Shown here: in pieces, positions 1 to 10,499 of the stretch
How positions within the stretch are numbered: position 1 is the stretch's first letter
Layout of the letters: the number at the start of each line of letters is the position of its first letter
NCBI GenBank assembly: GCA_019096065.1
Contig: JAGUCH010000005.1
Coordinates: 6,882,001-6,946,000, forward strand
Reading direction: 5' to 3'
Source: Paracyclopina nana
Taxonomy: Eukaryota > Arthropoda > Copepoda > Cyclopoida > Cyclopettidae
DNA: 64,000 nucleotides
The notes under the pieces: generated by a model
The model's input: only the letters and a program-made list of their open reading frames with translations
The model's database searches: none
Told to the model about the DNA's origin: nothing
Made by a program: the position numbers and the translations under genes

Positions 1-112
1 ATAAATATGAAATAGGTCACATCTTTCCACAATTTTTTACATTTTCAATGTATGCTGATGATTGTTTTGATTTCTGTTTTGATATTGACGAGGTTAACAA
101 AGAAAAAATATT

Positions 113-184
113 AGGGGGCACACGGATTTGAACCATGGACCTATCGGACTGCAGCCGATTGCTCTACCACTGAGCTATACCCCC
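113..184 (-). tRNA. tRNA-Cys (GCA)
   Basis: Read on the minus strand this is a complete 72-nt cloverleaf. The acceptor arm pairs GGGGGTA with TGCCCCC with one G-T wobble and leaves a T discriminator. The D arm holds the A box (TAGCTCAGTGG), the anticodon stem ATCGG/CCGAT is perfect around the loop CTGCAGT, and the T arm holds the B box (GGTTCAAATCC). Anticodon GCA identifies cysteine. No intron and no encoded CCA are seen, as expected for a nuclear eukaryotic tRNA gene transcribed by Pol III from its internal promoter. Confidence 0.95.
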
Positions 185-479
185 AACATACTCACTACAG
201 CAATATTTTGTGTACTTATTGCATTTTTTTAAACAAGAACACATTTTTAAGCAACTTTTATTAAAATACTCTTTAATTACTCAAGAGCTGTACGTTGAAA
301 GACCTTTATAAAAACAAAATTCAATCAAGCTAAGTCACAAGTTTAGAAAAAAGCAGCGAAATAACTAATTGTTTTATATTGATTTTTAAAACTAAAAATT
401 CCCCTTTTTTAAAGTAAACAATAAGTTCTTGAAAGGAATGTAGCCCTCATTGGAATGTGGCACCAAAATGAAAGTTTAG

Positions 480-840
480 CAGGCCGGCTTCAGCTCAACT
501 TGCTGGTGAGCTGCACAACCCTTAAAAAACTTTTTTAGCCATTTTTAACCATATTATTTATATGAATAACTGAACATACCAAACATGCGTTATTGTTGCT
601 TTTTGCTCTATGAATACAATATCTTTTTCCTGCATTTCGACGCTTGGGTCAGGTTGTGTCTCAGCAAGTTGAGCTCTGTTGCACTGGGGCCTTTTGGGTA
701 TAGGTGAAACTTGTACCTGGTTCATGTGTGTCAGTTTCACCATTTCACTTCCTGCATAAACTACTACTACGTCTCGAAAATCATCATGAAACAACCACCT
801 CGATTTGACAACAGTTTTTGGGTAAACTATATCCTTAAAT
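480..840 (-). CDS. possible terminal exons of an unrecognised gene
   Basis: An open minus-strand stretch of about 835-560 has protein-like composition. It is preceded by a plausible AG acceptor and followed by a good GTATG donor near 557. About 25 bp further on, a second AG at the edge of a T-rich run opens a short reading frame that reaches a stop within 10-15 codons, near 485-500. I do not recognise the product, found no start, and could not place upstream exons. It may be the 3' end of a small gene or a chance ORF; no family motif decides. Confidence 0.25.
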
Positions 841-869
841 ACTTTTAACCCCAATTTGCCCATTTTCGG

Positions 870-2180
870 CCCAAAATCCAGTTAATTCAAGGAATGAAGG
901 AAATAATGGGATATTTTTGTACTTTTGATTTTTGCTGCATAATGTGACCCTTTCTTGCCCACTTGGATCATTTGAAGCCCATTTGGGCACTTTTAAAGCC
1001 GTATTTAGTATTTTTCAAAATGTCTTAATTACTTTGTAATTGTGTTTTAATTGAGGGATTTTGGCTTCATGAAACCGATTTAGCCCTTAAAAACCCATTT
1101 ACCCCATTTGGGCTATACCAAACTCAATTAGGCGGATTTGCAACACTTTTGGCCCTTCTATGCCCATTTTGGGTCTATTTAGCCCATTTTGGGCCTTCTT
1201 AGCCCATTTTGGGCCTTAGCCCATTATGCCTTTTGAGCCCAATTAGACATTTCCACTTTTATCAGCTCATTTAGCCTTATTTAGCCTTTTGAGCCCATGT
1301 TTCACCCTCTTTGCTCAGTTTTTGCCCTTCAATTGATTTTAGCCCATTTTGCTTCATTTTCATTTTCTTGACATTTTTCGCATAACTTTTACACTAAATA
1401 TTCTTTAATAATCGAGCAAGGTTTCCTTTTTCTTAGAAACCCAAATTTGCCCAATTTTAATATTTACAAATCCTCGCTGCTCATTTTTGCAAAGTAAAAG
1501 GCCAGTTTTCGGGTAATTCTTCTTCATACAAGTTTTGTGCACCGAACTTTACACGCGGGCAATTTTACAGCTCTTTTGGACAGCAGCAGCAGAAGCAAAA
1601 CTTTTGGCCTCACAGATGAAACTTTTTGACATGTGCTCACTTTAATTACAGACTTTTAAATAGCTGGCAAATTCTACATTTTTCTTCCAAAAAGATTCAT
1701 CTTTTGCGCCTTTTTCGCCACAATCAACAACTTTGTATTTCATTTATGCATGTTTTTATTTCAGTTTTTGGAGGTGTTAAGGGGCAAATTTGGGGCATTT
1801 TTTGGAATATTTTTATCTGAGCTTTTGTTTTATGTTTTGTTTTTATGACAAATCGGGCCTATTTGGGGTAAAATGAACCCATAATGGGCTCCATGGGGCA
1901 ATTTGGGTCATTTTGGTTATTAAAAAGTGTGTGGCCATGAGAAAAAACTATTTTGGGGACTTTTGTGCTTGTTTGCGATTGAAAGGGCCAATTTGGGCTT
2001 TTGGGCAAGATTATGGGCGGATTTGGGCTATCTGTGAATTTTGCCTTCTTTATCAAACTTTTTGGCTTTCTTGGCGCGATTTTGATTTGTTGGCACGCAG
2101 AAACTGCATTTTGGGCCATTTTTGCAGAAGCTTGAGCTGTTTAGGTGCCCGTTGATAAACTAGTTAACTAACAACATAAA
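870..2180. repeat. degenerate GCCCATTTTGGGC phrase repeats
   Basis: About 1.3 kb with no gene I can support. Much of 1080-1330 is a degenerate phrase of about 16-18 bp (agcccattttgggcctt and variants). Related GGGC/GCCC words recur in either orientation up to about 2130. The phrase is partly self-complementary. The short ORFs over it on both strands follow from the repeat. The 5' exon(s) of the F-BAR gene should lie in or upstream of this stretch, but I could not identify them. Confidence 0.6.
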
Positions 2181-2191
2181 TATTTGCTCAG

Positions 2192-5100
2192 GACGAAGAA
2201 ATTGGCAACTTTCAAGGCTGGGAGGTTGTTGTGCGAAGGCTCAAAGATGGCAGACAAGTTCTCAAAGAATACTCAGAATTCCTCAAACAAAGGTATGCTA
2301 AAAATACAGTCTGTCCACATTTTCTGAGCAAGTGCTTTCACTCATCTATAAAAGAAAGCTACAATTTTTTCCTATTTTCAGGGCTGGCATTGAGGAGCAA
2401 GTGGGAAAATCCCTGGTGAAATTGGCCAAAAGCATCACCGTCAGAGAAGATATTGAGTAAGCTATGCTTATTAAGGGGAGCAGCATGAAATTCCCAAGGA
2501 AGCTGTTGCTACTTTAATTAGCCTGAGCAACAACAACCATCAATGAATCAGGGCTCAGTTATTGCATGTAGTTTCACAGCTACTCTGTGCTCTGAAGGCT
2601 CTTTTTAAATAGAGTCACCTGATGGCTAAAGTCCACTCCTAATACCTCTTTTGTAGCAAATTAAATTGCCTGCTGCTTTCAATTTGCCTCAGCTGAATTT
2701 CAAAAAGCTCCTTAGATAATTTTTTAATGGCCTTTAACATGAGCTCACATTTTGGGTCTGTCTCAAAGTGAAACTCTGACTTTAAGGCCCTTTAGCAATG
2801 TATAAGCTTTTTTGTGCCCTTCAAGGAACCTTAAGGCTCTATTTTAGGCCTAATATGCTCCTTTGGGGTCCACAAGGGGCTATTCTGTGGGACTTAAAAG
2901 GGTCCTTTATTTAGGGTCCAAATAGGCCCTTTTTGTTTGGGACCCATAAGGGTGATCCTTGTGCCCAAAAAGGTCCACTTTAGAGCCCAAATGTGCATTC
3001 TTTAGGCTATTTTAGATCAAATAAAACCTCTCACAGGGCTTTTATTGAGTATTTTAGACTCACAAGGGTCAAACAGGGCTTATATAATTTCTTTTAGGGC
3101 TCATAGGTGTCCTTTGAGACTCATGGGGGCTCTTTTGTGCTCATAGGGGTCCTTTGGGGCTCAAAGTAGTCAATTGGGTATTGCATGTGTCCATGTCCAT
3201 TGGGGCTCTTGGGAGCTCTTTAGGGCTCATATGGGATGCTTGGGGCTCAAAAAGGTTGTTTAGGGCTCACATGGGGCCTCTGGGTCTCATGGGGGCTCTT
3301 TTGGGCTCATAGGGGTCATTTGGGACATAAAGGACTTTCTCCTTTGGGGCTCTCAAGGGTTTTATGGGATGCAAGAGGCTTCTTCATTGCCCAATGAGAA
3401 GACACTAAGATATTAAATGTAGTGTAAGAACCTTTTGAGGCTTTGAAATCTATTCAGGAGTCAAAGAGTCAATTTTCTGATCTGCTTTCAGGCCCATTCG
3501 AGCAATTTGGGAAGTGGTAAAGTCTCAAACTGAGACCTCTGGGCTTGCACACTTGAAATCTGCACATCAGCTTTCTGCTGAGTTGACAAAAATGGCAGAA
3601 ATTGCAGACCAAAGCAGAGATAAAAGGAGGCTCAAGGAAGAGGCTGTCAGGTAAATTATCCAAAGACTTCCTGAAATACACATCCAAACCAAATCTCATC
3701 ACATAGAAATCACCAGCAAAATGTCAAGGTGTTGTGGAAAAGAGCCAGTGAATCAAGGAAAATCTATGAGCTCAAGTGCAAAGAGGAAGTTGCTTCCAAT
3801 CAGTTGTACCATCAAGAAGTTGCCAGGTGTGGGAAAAACTCAAGGGAGGCTGAGAGGGTAACTAGAAATTTGCTTGTCAACAATCCAAATTCTATATGGA
3901 TGACATAATAGGCCCACATGAAGTATATGAAGTCAAAGCAAATGTTGGATGTGGTTGAAGCATCCTATCAAAGCTCAGTGGCAGGCATTGAAGATGCCAG
4001 AAAAAGCTGGGAAAAGGAAACAGAAAAGAGCCTCCATACTTTCCATGCCATGGAAGAAGAAAGGATGGCTCACATAAGAGATTCCCTGTGGAGGGTGGCC
4101 AATATCAACTCTTTGGCAGCTGTTGCTGACGACCTGGCAGCTGAGGAGGTCAGAAAAACACTCGAGAGCACTGACCTCGATGAGGCCATGGTTAAATTCA
4201 TAACTGATAATGCTACTGGATCAGCCAGGTACATACTATACAGCCAGAAATATTCTTTGGAAGTGTTGAATTTGTCAAAAAAGTGTTTAAAGTGGCTACT
4301 GAAATGTGATTATTTTGTTTTTAGTGAGATTGTAATCAATGTCAATTTTCACACTTGGTTGATAATTTTTGCCACCTACCTTTGCTTTGGTGAGGAAAAA
4401 TTGGAAATCATTATGTATGCTTTTTTAGGCCAGAATCAATTGTCTTTCAACCCCATCCAACATCAACTAGCATTGGCATGGGCAGAGCATCGTCATCTAG
4501 GCTTGAAAAGCCTTTTGACACCCAAAGCTTGATTATCAGCTCAACACCAACTCCACCATCGATTGTCATGGACAACAACAATCATATTAACTTTAGATCC
4601 AATTCTGCATCACTATCCTCGTTAAGGGATCTGAACAATTTCTCTAGCTACTCCATTCCCACCTACACAGCAACGATGCCAAGAGGGCCTTACTTGCAAA
4701 GGCATTTTGCTGGCATCTTAGCCTCACATGACTTTCAAAATAACAATAACAATAATGAACCACCACCAATCCGACCAAGAAAGCCACCTCGTCTACTTCA
4801 CTATGCCCAAGGTGGAACTATGCATAGGAACAACAGTAACAACATAAGTAAGCTGAGTAAAAAAGGTTGCAGCTTAGTTAGCAATTGATTCAATTGATTT
4901 TAGGTTCCTCTGCAACAGTGGAAAATACCGAGTATTTCAGCCTCCAAGAATTCCCAGAGTCTCATACCAGCTCATCAGAATATCAAAGTGATACCAATGA
5001 TGTGAACCAAGATTCAAGTAACTTTGGCAGCCAAGGCAACTCACCTCCACGAAGAGTCGTCAACTTTGGCTACCAAAAGTATCCAGCCCCTCTGCCACCA

Positions 5101-5304
5101 AAAGGATCCACCATCAACAGTTGTGCAGAAAAGAAAGCCCTGGTCATTTATGACTACTCCAAGAAAACTGGCTCTGAGATGAGCCTAGGTAAAAGTCAAG
5201 TGGTAAATGTGCTGGAGGCAAAACCTGGCTCAGAGTGGTGGAAAGTCAAGGATGATTTAGGTCAAGTTGGGTTTTATCCAGCTCACTATTTGAGAATCTT
5301 GTGA
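2192..5304 (+). CDS. PSTPIP-like F-BAR and SH3 adaptor (5' end missing)
   Basis: Membrane-curving adaptor linking the plasma membrane to actin regulators. Proposed exons: 2192-2292, 2382-2456, 3492-3650, 3707-3857, 3912-4228, 4429-4847 and 4904-5304, giving 541 codons with consistent phases. The first exons encode the start of an F-BAR domain (VRRLKDGRQVLKEYSEFLKQ, then a GKSLVKLAK helix). Three further helical exons complete the domain. A Ser/Asn/Pro-rich linker follows, and the last about 60 residues are an SH3 domain with ALVIYDY, a WW pair and GFYPAHYLRIL. The F-BAR wording is closest to PSTPIP1/2 in my judgement; nostrin and CIP4-type proteins are alternatives. The initiator exon was not found. 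The 1-kb intron at 2457-3491 is full of tandem phrases. Confidence 0.85.
2760..3380. repeat. intronic GGGCTC(TTTTGG)GGCTCAT phrase repeats
   Basis: Within the long F-BAR gene intron, a loosely repeated unit of about 18-24 bp (ggggctcttttgggctcat and variants) runs for about 600 bp. Copies are strongly diverged and unit length drifts, so this is an old or constantly reshaped minisatellite rather than a clean array. No exon signal interrupts it. Confidence 0.65.
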
Positions 5305-5357
5305 ATGTTGTATTTTTTGAAGGGATTAACAATTCTCAAAGACATATCATTTTAATA

Positions 5358-7006
5358 TCAGTCTGTTTCAACTTGCTTCATTTGCTTCTCCAAATTTTTA
5401 AGTCTTTGCTGAGTTTTTCCTCTTGTCAAATTAAGGATACGCCTAGGAAGGATATGTTTGATTGTTCCAATTACTTCTTCAAAACTTGTCTCCAAAAGGA
5501 AGTTGTCACCAACAGCCACTGAATCTTCGATATTGAAAACTGAGTGACCAATTGTGTGAGGCATGTAGAGAGTTTCACCACCTCTTTGAAATCCAGAAAG
5601 AATTGGTTGGCCATAAAATATGAAATTCCTATAAATGTGAGATCTTTGGCATAGTACATGAAAGTAACAATTGAGAGGTGATTGCAGCAGTTTTCACCTA
5701 ATTTGAGGTAGGATGTGCTTGTACCAGGCTCCCCATCTGCTTCTAAAATCAAAGAGAGGTGAGGAACAGGAGGCATCGCAACTCCAATCATTAGAGTCAA
5801 AAAACTCATTTAAATCTCTTGGCAGAACAACCCACCACTTTGCACCCTTGACCAACCCATTGAAAGCATCAGTGGCATCAGGATCAATATGCATGCCAGT
5901 ACCTAATAAATAAAAGCCATAAAAACTTAAGGAAAATGAAGTAGGACTATTAAAACATCACCTGTGTCTTTTGAGGCAATCATGACATAAGCTTGATTTA
6001 TGTGATAATTGAACTTGCTGGAAACATCTCTTGGTATTGGAGTTGGAACCTTGTAGTCCTCAATCAAATCCAACTTCTTCAACTTGATTTCCTCTGGGTC
6101 ATCAAGATAATCCAATTCGTACTTTGATAGCTTTTCAAAGAGCTTAACCTTTCTCCCATTCTTCAGCAAATCAAATATTTCAGCCTTGTTCAAATTGCCA
6201 GCAATATTCTTGGTTGAATCGCTGTACGAAACTGCCCATTTAGAATCATTGCCATACCTTTCAAGAATGTTTTCCAGGGTCCATTCACTGGCTTTCCAAC
6301 CTTTCTGGCATCCAAGCAGTATGACAGGTTTTCTCAAAACTGAGAAGTTGTTATAGAACTCACTTTTACTCATGTTGCAGTCGATTCTTTCAAAGTTGTC
6401 AAAGTTGTCATACTCCACTTCTTCATTCCTGTCTAATTTGCAACACCTGTCTATTTTTGGCAACCCACATGTGACTTTTGACACTTTATCTAGCATTATG
6501 GTGATTTCATTTTCACACCTTGATTGGTCCTTTCGGCATGAAGGTGTCACTTTTGACACCTGGTCACTTTGGCAAGAAGGTGTCAAATTATCCATTTCTT
6601 CATCGAAAGGCGTCATTTTTAACAGCTTTTCATGTTCCTTGTTTCCTGTGTCTTGATAATTATTTATCATCAATTGTTCTAAATCCTTTACTTTTGATGA
6701 GGATAAAGTAACAGAGTTCCTGCTCACTTTGTAGTAAGACCAATGTGAAAAGTGGCCTTTCACACAATTGGATGGAACAATATGAAAAAAGTACATCAAG
6801 GCTGGATGGTCATCATTCGAATAAGCACCTTTGAAAGTGAAGCCAGCACATGCTTGGTCACTTTCGCACTTTTCCTTTGCCTCTAGTGGTGTCATAAGCC
6901 CATTCAACTCAGGGTATTCAAACTTCCCTGGGGGAATTCTGCCAATCAAAAACTCTCCACTAGCAAAAGGAAGCAGCAAAGTGACAAGAAAACACCTGAA
7001 CACCAT
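5358..7006 (-). CDS. secretory-pathway JmjC-domain protein
   Basis: Likely an Fe(II)/2-oxoglutarate-dependent oxygenase of the JmjC/cupin family. Exons on the minus strand: 7006-5962, 5902-5698 and 5583-5358, 491 codons in phase. I start at the Met at 7006 because it opens a clean signal peptide (MVFRCFLVTLLLPFASG); an upstream Met at 7051 is in frame. Next comes a Cys-containing segment (CESDQACAGFTFKG) that resembles PAN/apple-type modules, and then the JmjC region. Exon 2 holds the metal-binding H-x-D (GMHIDPDA). Exon 3 holds ETLYMPHTIGHSV with the distal His and a typical AVGDNF ending. A signal peptide suggests lumenal action, as for JMJD8-type members, rather than histone demethylation. 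The substrate is unknown. Confidence 0.85.
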
Positions 7007-7183
7007 CTCTTGCAATTGGACCCAGGTCAACAACTGCTCAAAATGGCCCAATTATTGAGGAAAATTGGTTACCCAGCAAAAATAAGGAAAGGTTGGGTGA
7101 TAACAAATGACATCTTTCCTCTAAATAAGAAATTACTCAAACTAGAAATTGATAAGATAAGAAGGCCACTTTCAACCCCGCAG
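7007..7183. promoter_or_regulatory. divergent promoter between JmjC and muramidase genes
   Basis: The two start codons face away from each other with only 177 bp between them, so both 5' UTRs and core promoters must lie here (or overlap the neighbouring coding sequence). The stretch is AT-rich. I see no convincing TATA box or operator-like repeat. Confidence 0.5.
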
Positions 7184-8379
7184 ATGATGATGAAAGAAGC
7201 CTTGATTTTCTCTGTCCTTTTCTTTGCAAAAAGCAACGGCTTCAATGAAGAGCCTTGCTCACGAAGGAATGGCCACTGTGCAAGTTCCACTGAGTACACT
7301 TGCCCTGGAAATAACTGGGAGTCAGGACTTTGCCCTGCTCAGGCTTCTCATGTGAAATGTTGCCTCACAATGCCCTACCAAGTACAAAACTCAAAATTGA
7401 CCTTAAGTACTTATCACATTGTGTATTCATAGGAAGCTGGATGCCAATCAGCTGGTGGATATTGCACTGATGGAGCTAATTGCAAAAGTTCCACTGTCAG
7501 TGGAAAATGCCCCTCTCAGCCCTCAGAAATTAAATGTTGCTTATTGGATGAGGACTTAGGTTCAGTGAAAAAGTTAAGCTAAAAATTTGTCTAATGATAT
7601 AGTTTGATAAATCAGGCACATGTTCTACTTATGGAGGTAATTGCCAAGACTTCAACACTTGCAATGGCCTGGTGATTGGTGGCATTTGTTCAGGCAGTTT
7701 CAGCAACAAATGTTGTGTTTTGAGTGCAGATGTTGACACTGTGTTCAAGCATGTCAACAAAATGGAGGGTGGCTTATACTTACAAGGGTAATAATGAGCC
7801 AGGCTTAAGACAATTTATGAACCTAAGAATTTTCTGAAATTTCTTTTTAGGTACATTCCCACAAGTGGTTCAGGTTGCACCATAGCAACAGGAGTGGATT
7901 TGGGACAGCAGTCAGAGGATGACCTCAAAAATAGAGTTGGCCTCCAAGCAAGTGAAGAGTTCTTCAGCAAAATTAGGCCTTTCCTGGGCCTCAAAACTGA
8001 GGATGCTGTGCATGGGGCTGGACTCAATGAAAAAGACTTGGTCATCACATTAGAAGAGGGCATCAACCTAGACCAAGCCTTCAATGTCTATAATTTGAAA
8101 AGAGTCGAAGCTTACATTAAGAACCTTTCGATTAAAGGCCAAGCTGTGGTGGCCTCTCTTACTCATTGGTGTGGATCAATTGTGGACTCAACTCCAGATG
8201 GCAAATGTTACCATAAAAACTGCCCCAACTACATAAGAGATGTCCTGTTTGAACAAAAGGCCACAGATAGAGAATTATTATTGGGCCTTTACTACCAACT
8301 GGATTGCTTGAAAACCTTAGGTGAAGCCTCTTGGAAGACAAGCAGAATTCAAAATGAAATTAATTATCTAGAGCACTAA
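7184..8379 (+). CDS. secreted pesticin-type muramidase with Cys-rich repeats
   Basis: Predicted peptidoglycan-cleaving lysozyme, secreted. Exons: 7184-7381, 7433-7559, 7616-7787 and 7851-8379, 341 codons in phase. A signal peptide starts with MMMKEALIFSVLFFAKSNG (three Met codons at 7184-7192 could each start). Three Cys-rich modules of about 40 residues follow, each of pattern C-G-x-C, a central C, C-P and a terminal CC; they look like wall-binding or defensin-like modules, but I cannot name the family. The C-terminal domain begins KMEGGLYLQGYIPTSGSG and continues CTIATGVDLGQQ. The Glu and the T..D after it match the Glu/Thr/Asp layout of T4-lysozyme- and pesticin-like muramidases. Introns show that the gene is resident in the animal genome, though the fold is mostly bacterial or phage. 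Confidence 0.85.
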
Positions 8380-8591
8380 CCATGAATATTGATGATTTAC
8401 AAATTTCTCAGAATAAAAGGACATTTGTCTATTTCCTGTACAAAGCTGATTCATCAGAAGATATGGCTAAATATACAATATTTTTTTTTGAAAATAACTT
8501 TGAAGAAACATCTCAACTTGTTTTGCAACAGTGTAAAAACTGGATTCCTAAAGGAGGAAGGGAGCAAAGTCAAAATTGAGCTACTGAAGAT

Positions 8592-10368
8592 ATGAATAGT
8601 CCAATTTTTGCCTTACTTTTTCTCTTGGCATCACTGAATAATATCAGAGGAAATGATGATGATTTGCAAGATATGGTAAATCTGAAAGGATGGTTGGACA
8701 GCAATGTTGAGACAACAAGACAATTTGTGCAAGATGAACTTGCCAGCTGGAAAATAGAGCTGAAAGCCTTGGCTTTTAATGTTGATGATGTTAAAAGTCA
8801 AATGGTAAAGATATTTTTTTAATTGGTGTACATACTATGTAAGTTTTTTTTGGTTTTCAGCTAGCCATGTTAAGTGAGAGCAATGCAAAAATTGCAGAGC
8901 TACAAATGGAAGTCAAAGCAAAGGTAATTTTCAATCTACTATAAACTACTCTTTTTTAAATTACTTTTTTTTAGTAGGATAGAAGAATTGCCCGACTAGA
9001 AGAATTGTCAAAGATATATGCACCCAAATCTTGTAATGACCTATTTGATCATGGTGTCAATCACACTGATTTCTATTTTGTGGATCTAGATGGCCACAAA
9101 GTTGGCCAAGATCCCCAGCTTGCTTTTTGCAATGTAACAAATTATTTACCCTACACAATTATGAAAGGTAAAATAGTTTCCAGTCAACATATATTCTTAC
9201 CCAACAATCTAGAACAAAGCAGATTTGCTTTTTGATAATTAGTATTACCAGCTCCAAGGCTCTAGACAAATTTTTCAGCATAAAAAATAACAGTACTATT
9301 AATTATATGCCCAAACTCCAATGGAAAAAATTAACTCTCTGAAGTCTCTGCTTCTGACTTGATCTAAGCCAAGATAGCATATGATTTGTTTTAAAGTGTT
9401 TTTTGCAATTAATATTGTTTTGCAGGAAAGCTATTAGTAGCAACTGGATATCAATCAGGTGCAACAAAAACAGAAGTTTTTGACTTGTCCAATCCCAACA
9501 AAAGCTGCAACACTTTCCCAAAGCATCCTCAAGAAATCTATGGTGCAACAGCTCAAGTCCTTGGCAATAAAGTGGTTATATGTGGAGGAAACATAGGCGG
9601 TGTTGGTTCTTCGAACAACTGCAGGATCTTGGGACAAAGTGGACCATTTGTCACCCTAAAGGAAAAAAGGCAACACTTGGGTAGCATTCGATTGAATGCT
9701 ACCCACATGATGTTGGCAGGAGGATCAGGATCATCCAACTCAGCGAGTTCGACTGAGATTATTTCCATAAGCGGATCATCAGTCTATGGTCCCAATATGC
9801 CAGCACCTCTTAATCGTCATTGTTTTATCCGAATCAATGATGAGAAAGCAATGCTCATAGGAGGAGAAAGAAAAGGATCCTCCTTGAGTTCCAAGGTGTG
9901 GAGCCTTGACCTTGCCACATTAGAATGGACTGAATTGCCCAGCTTGAACACTGGAAGATTCGATCATGGATGTGGGTCATTCACTGTTGACAATAAGGTG
10001 TTTGCTATTGCGACTGGTGGTTATAGTTCAAGTCGCTTATCAACCACAGAAATCCTTGATGTACAAAGTGGTCAATCCTGGGTTGACGGTACATTTCTCC
10101 TAACTTCAAAAGGATCAAGTTAATCCTTAGTATTTACTTTTTAGGTCCTAGTTTGCCATTTGGCATGGAAGGCTTTCAAATGGTGGCCAATCCCCAAGGC
10201 AATGGAGTCATCATTATGGGTGGATATAGCGACAAAGGTCTTAGTGGTGACTTTTATGAGCTAGTATGCTATGGCATCTCTTGCAACAATTGGAAGAAAT
10301 TGCCATTGACACTTTCTGTGCCCAGATATTACTCCATTGCATTGAATGTCCCTAATGAGTTTTGTTAG
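8592..10368 (+). CDS. secreted kelch-repeat protein with N-terminal coiled coil
   Basis: Exons: 8592-8804, 8861-8923, 8978-9167, 9426-10088 and 10145-10368, 450 codons in phase. The signal peptide is MNSPIFALLFLLASLNNIRG. An N-terminal helical region spans exons 1-3 (AKIAELQMEVKAK, ARLEELSK) and probably oligomerises. After a Cys-containing linker come kelch-type beta-propeller repeats, seen as KLLVATGYQSGATKTEVFDL, VVICGGNIGG, MMLAGGSGSS, AMLIGGERKG and VIIMGGYSDKG, each a hydrophobic stretch plus GG before a variable loop and W/Y positions. Secreted kelch proteins of this layout have no fixed function, and I assign none. An AATAAA signal sits at 10456-10461, about 90 bp past the stop. Confidence 0.85.
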
Positions 10369-10455
10369 TTTAAACAACTTCATGGTAATAATGAGACTGA
10401 ACAGCAATGAATGTATGGAATGTGATGATGTTTAATTTTAAAGCTGTGGATCAGA

Positions 10456-10461
10456 AATAAA
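10456..10461 (+). terminator. polyadenylation signal of the kelch gene
   Basis: A canonical AATAAA lies about 90 bp downstream of the kelch stop codon, in AT-rich sequence, with no other gene between. Confidence 0.6.
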
Positions 10462-10499
10462 ACCTCTATTCAAATGGAACAAATTCTATTGACCTCACT

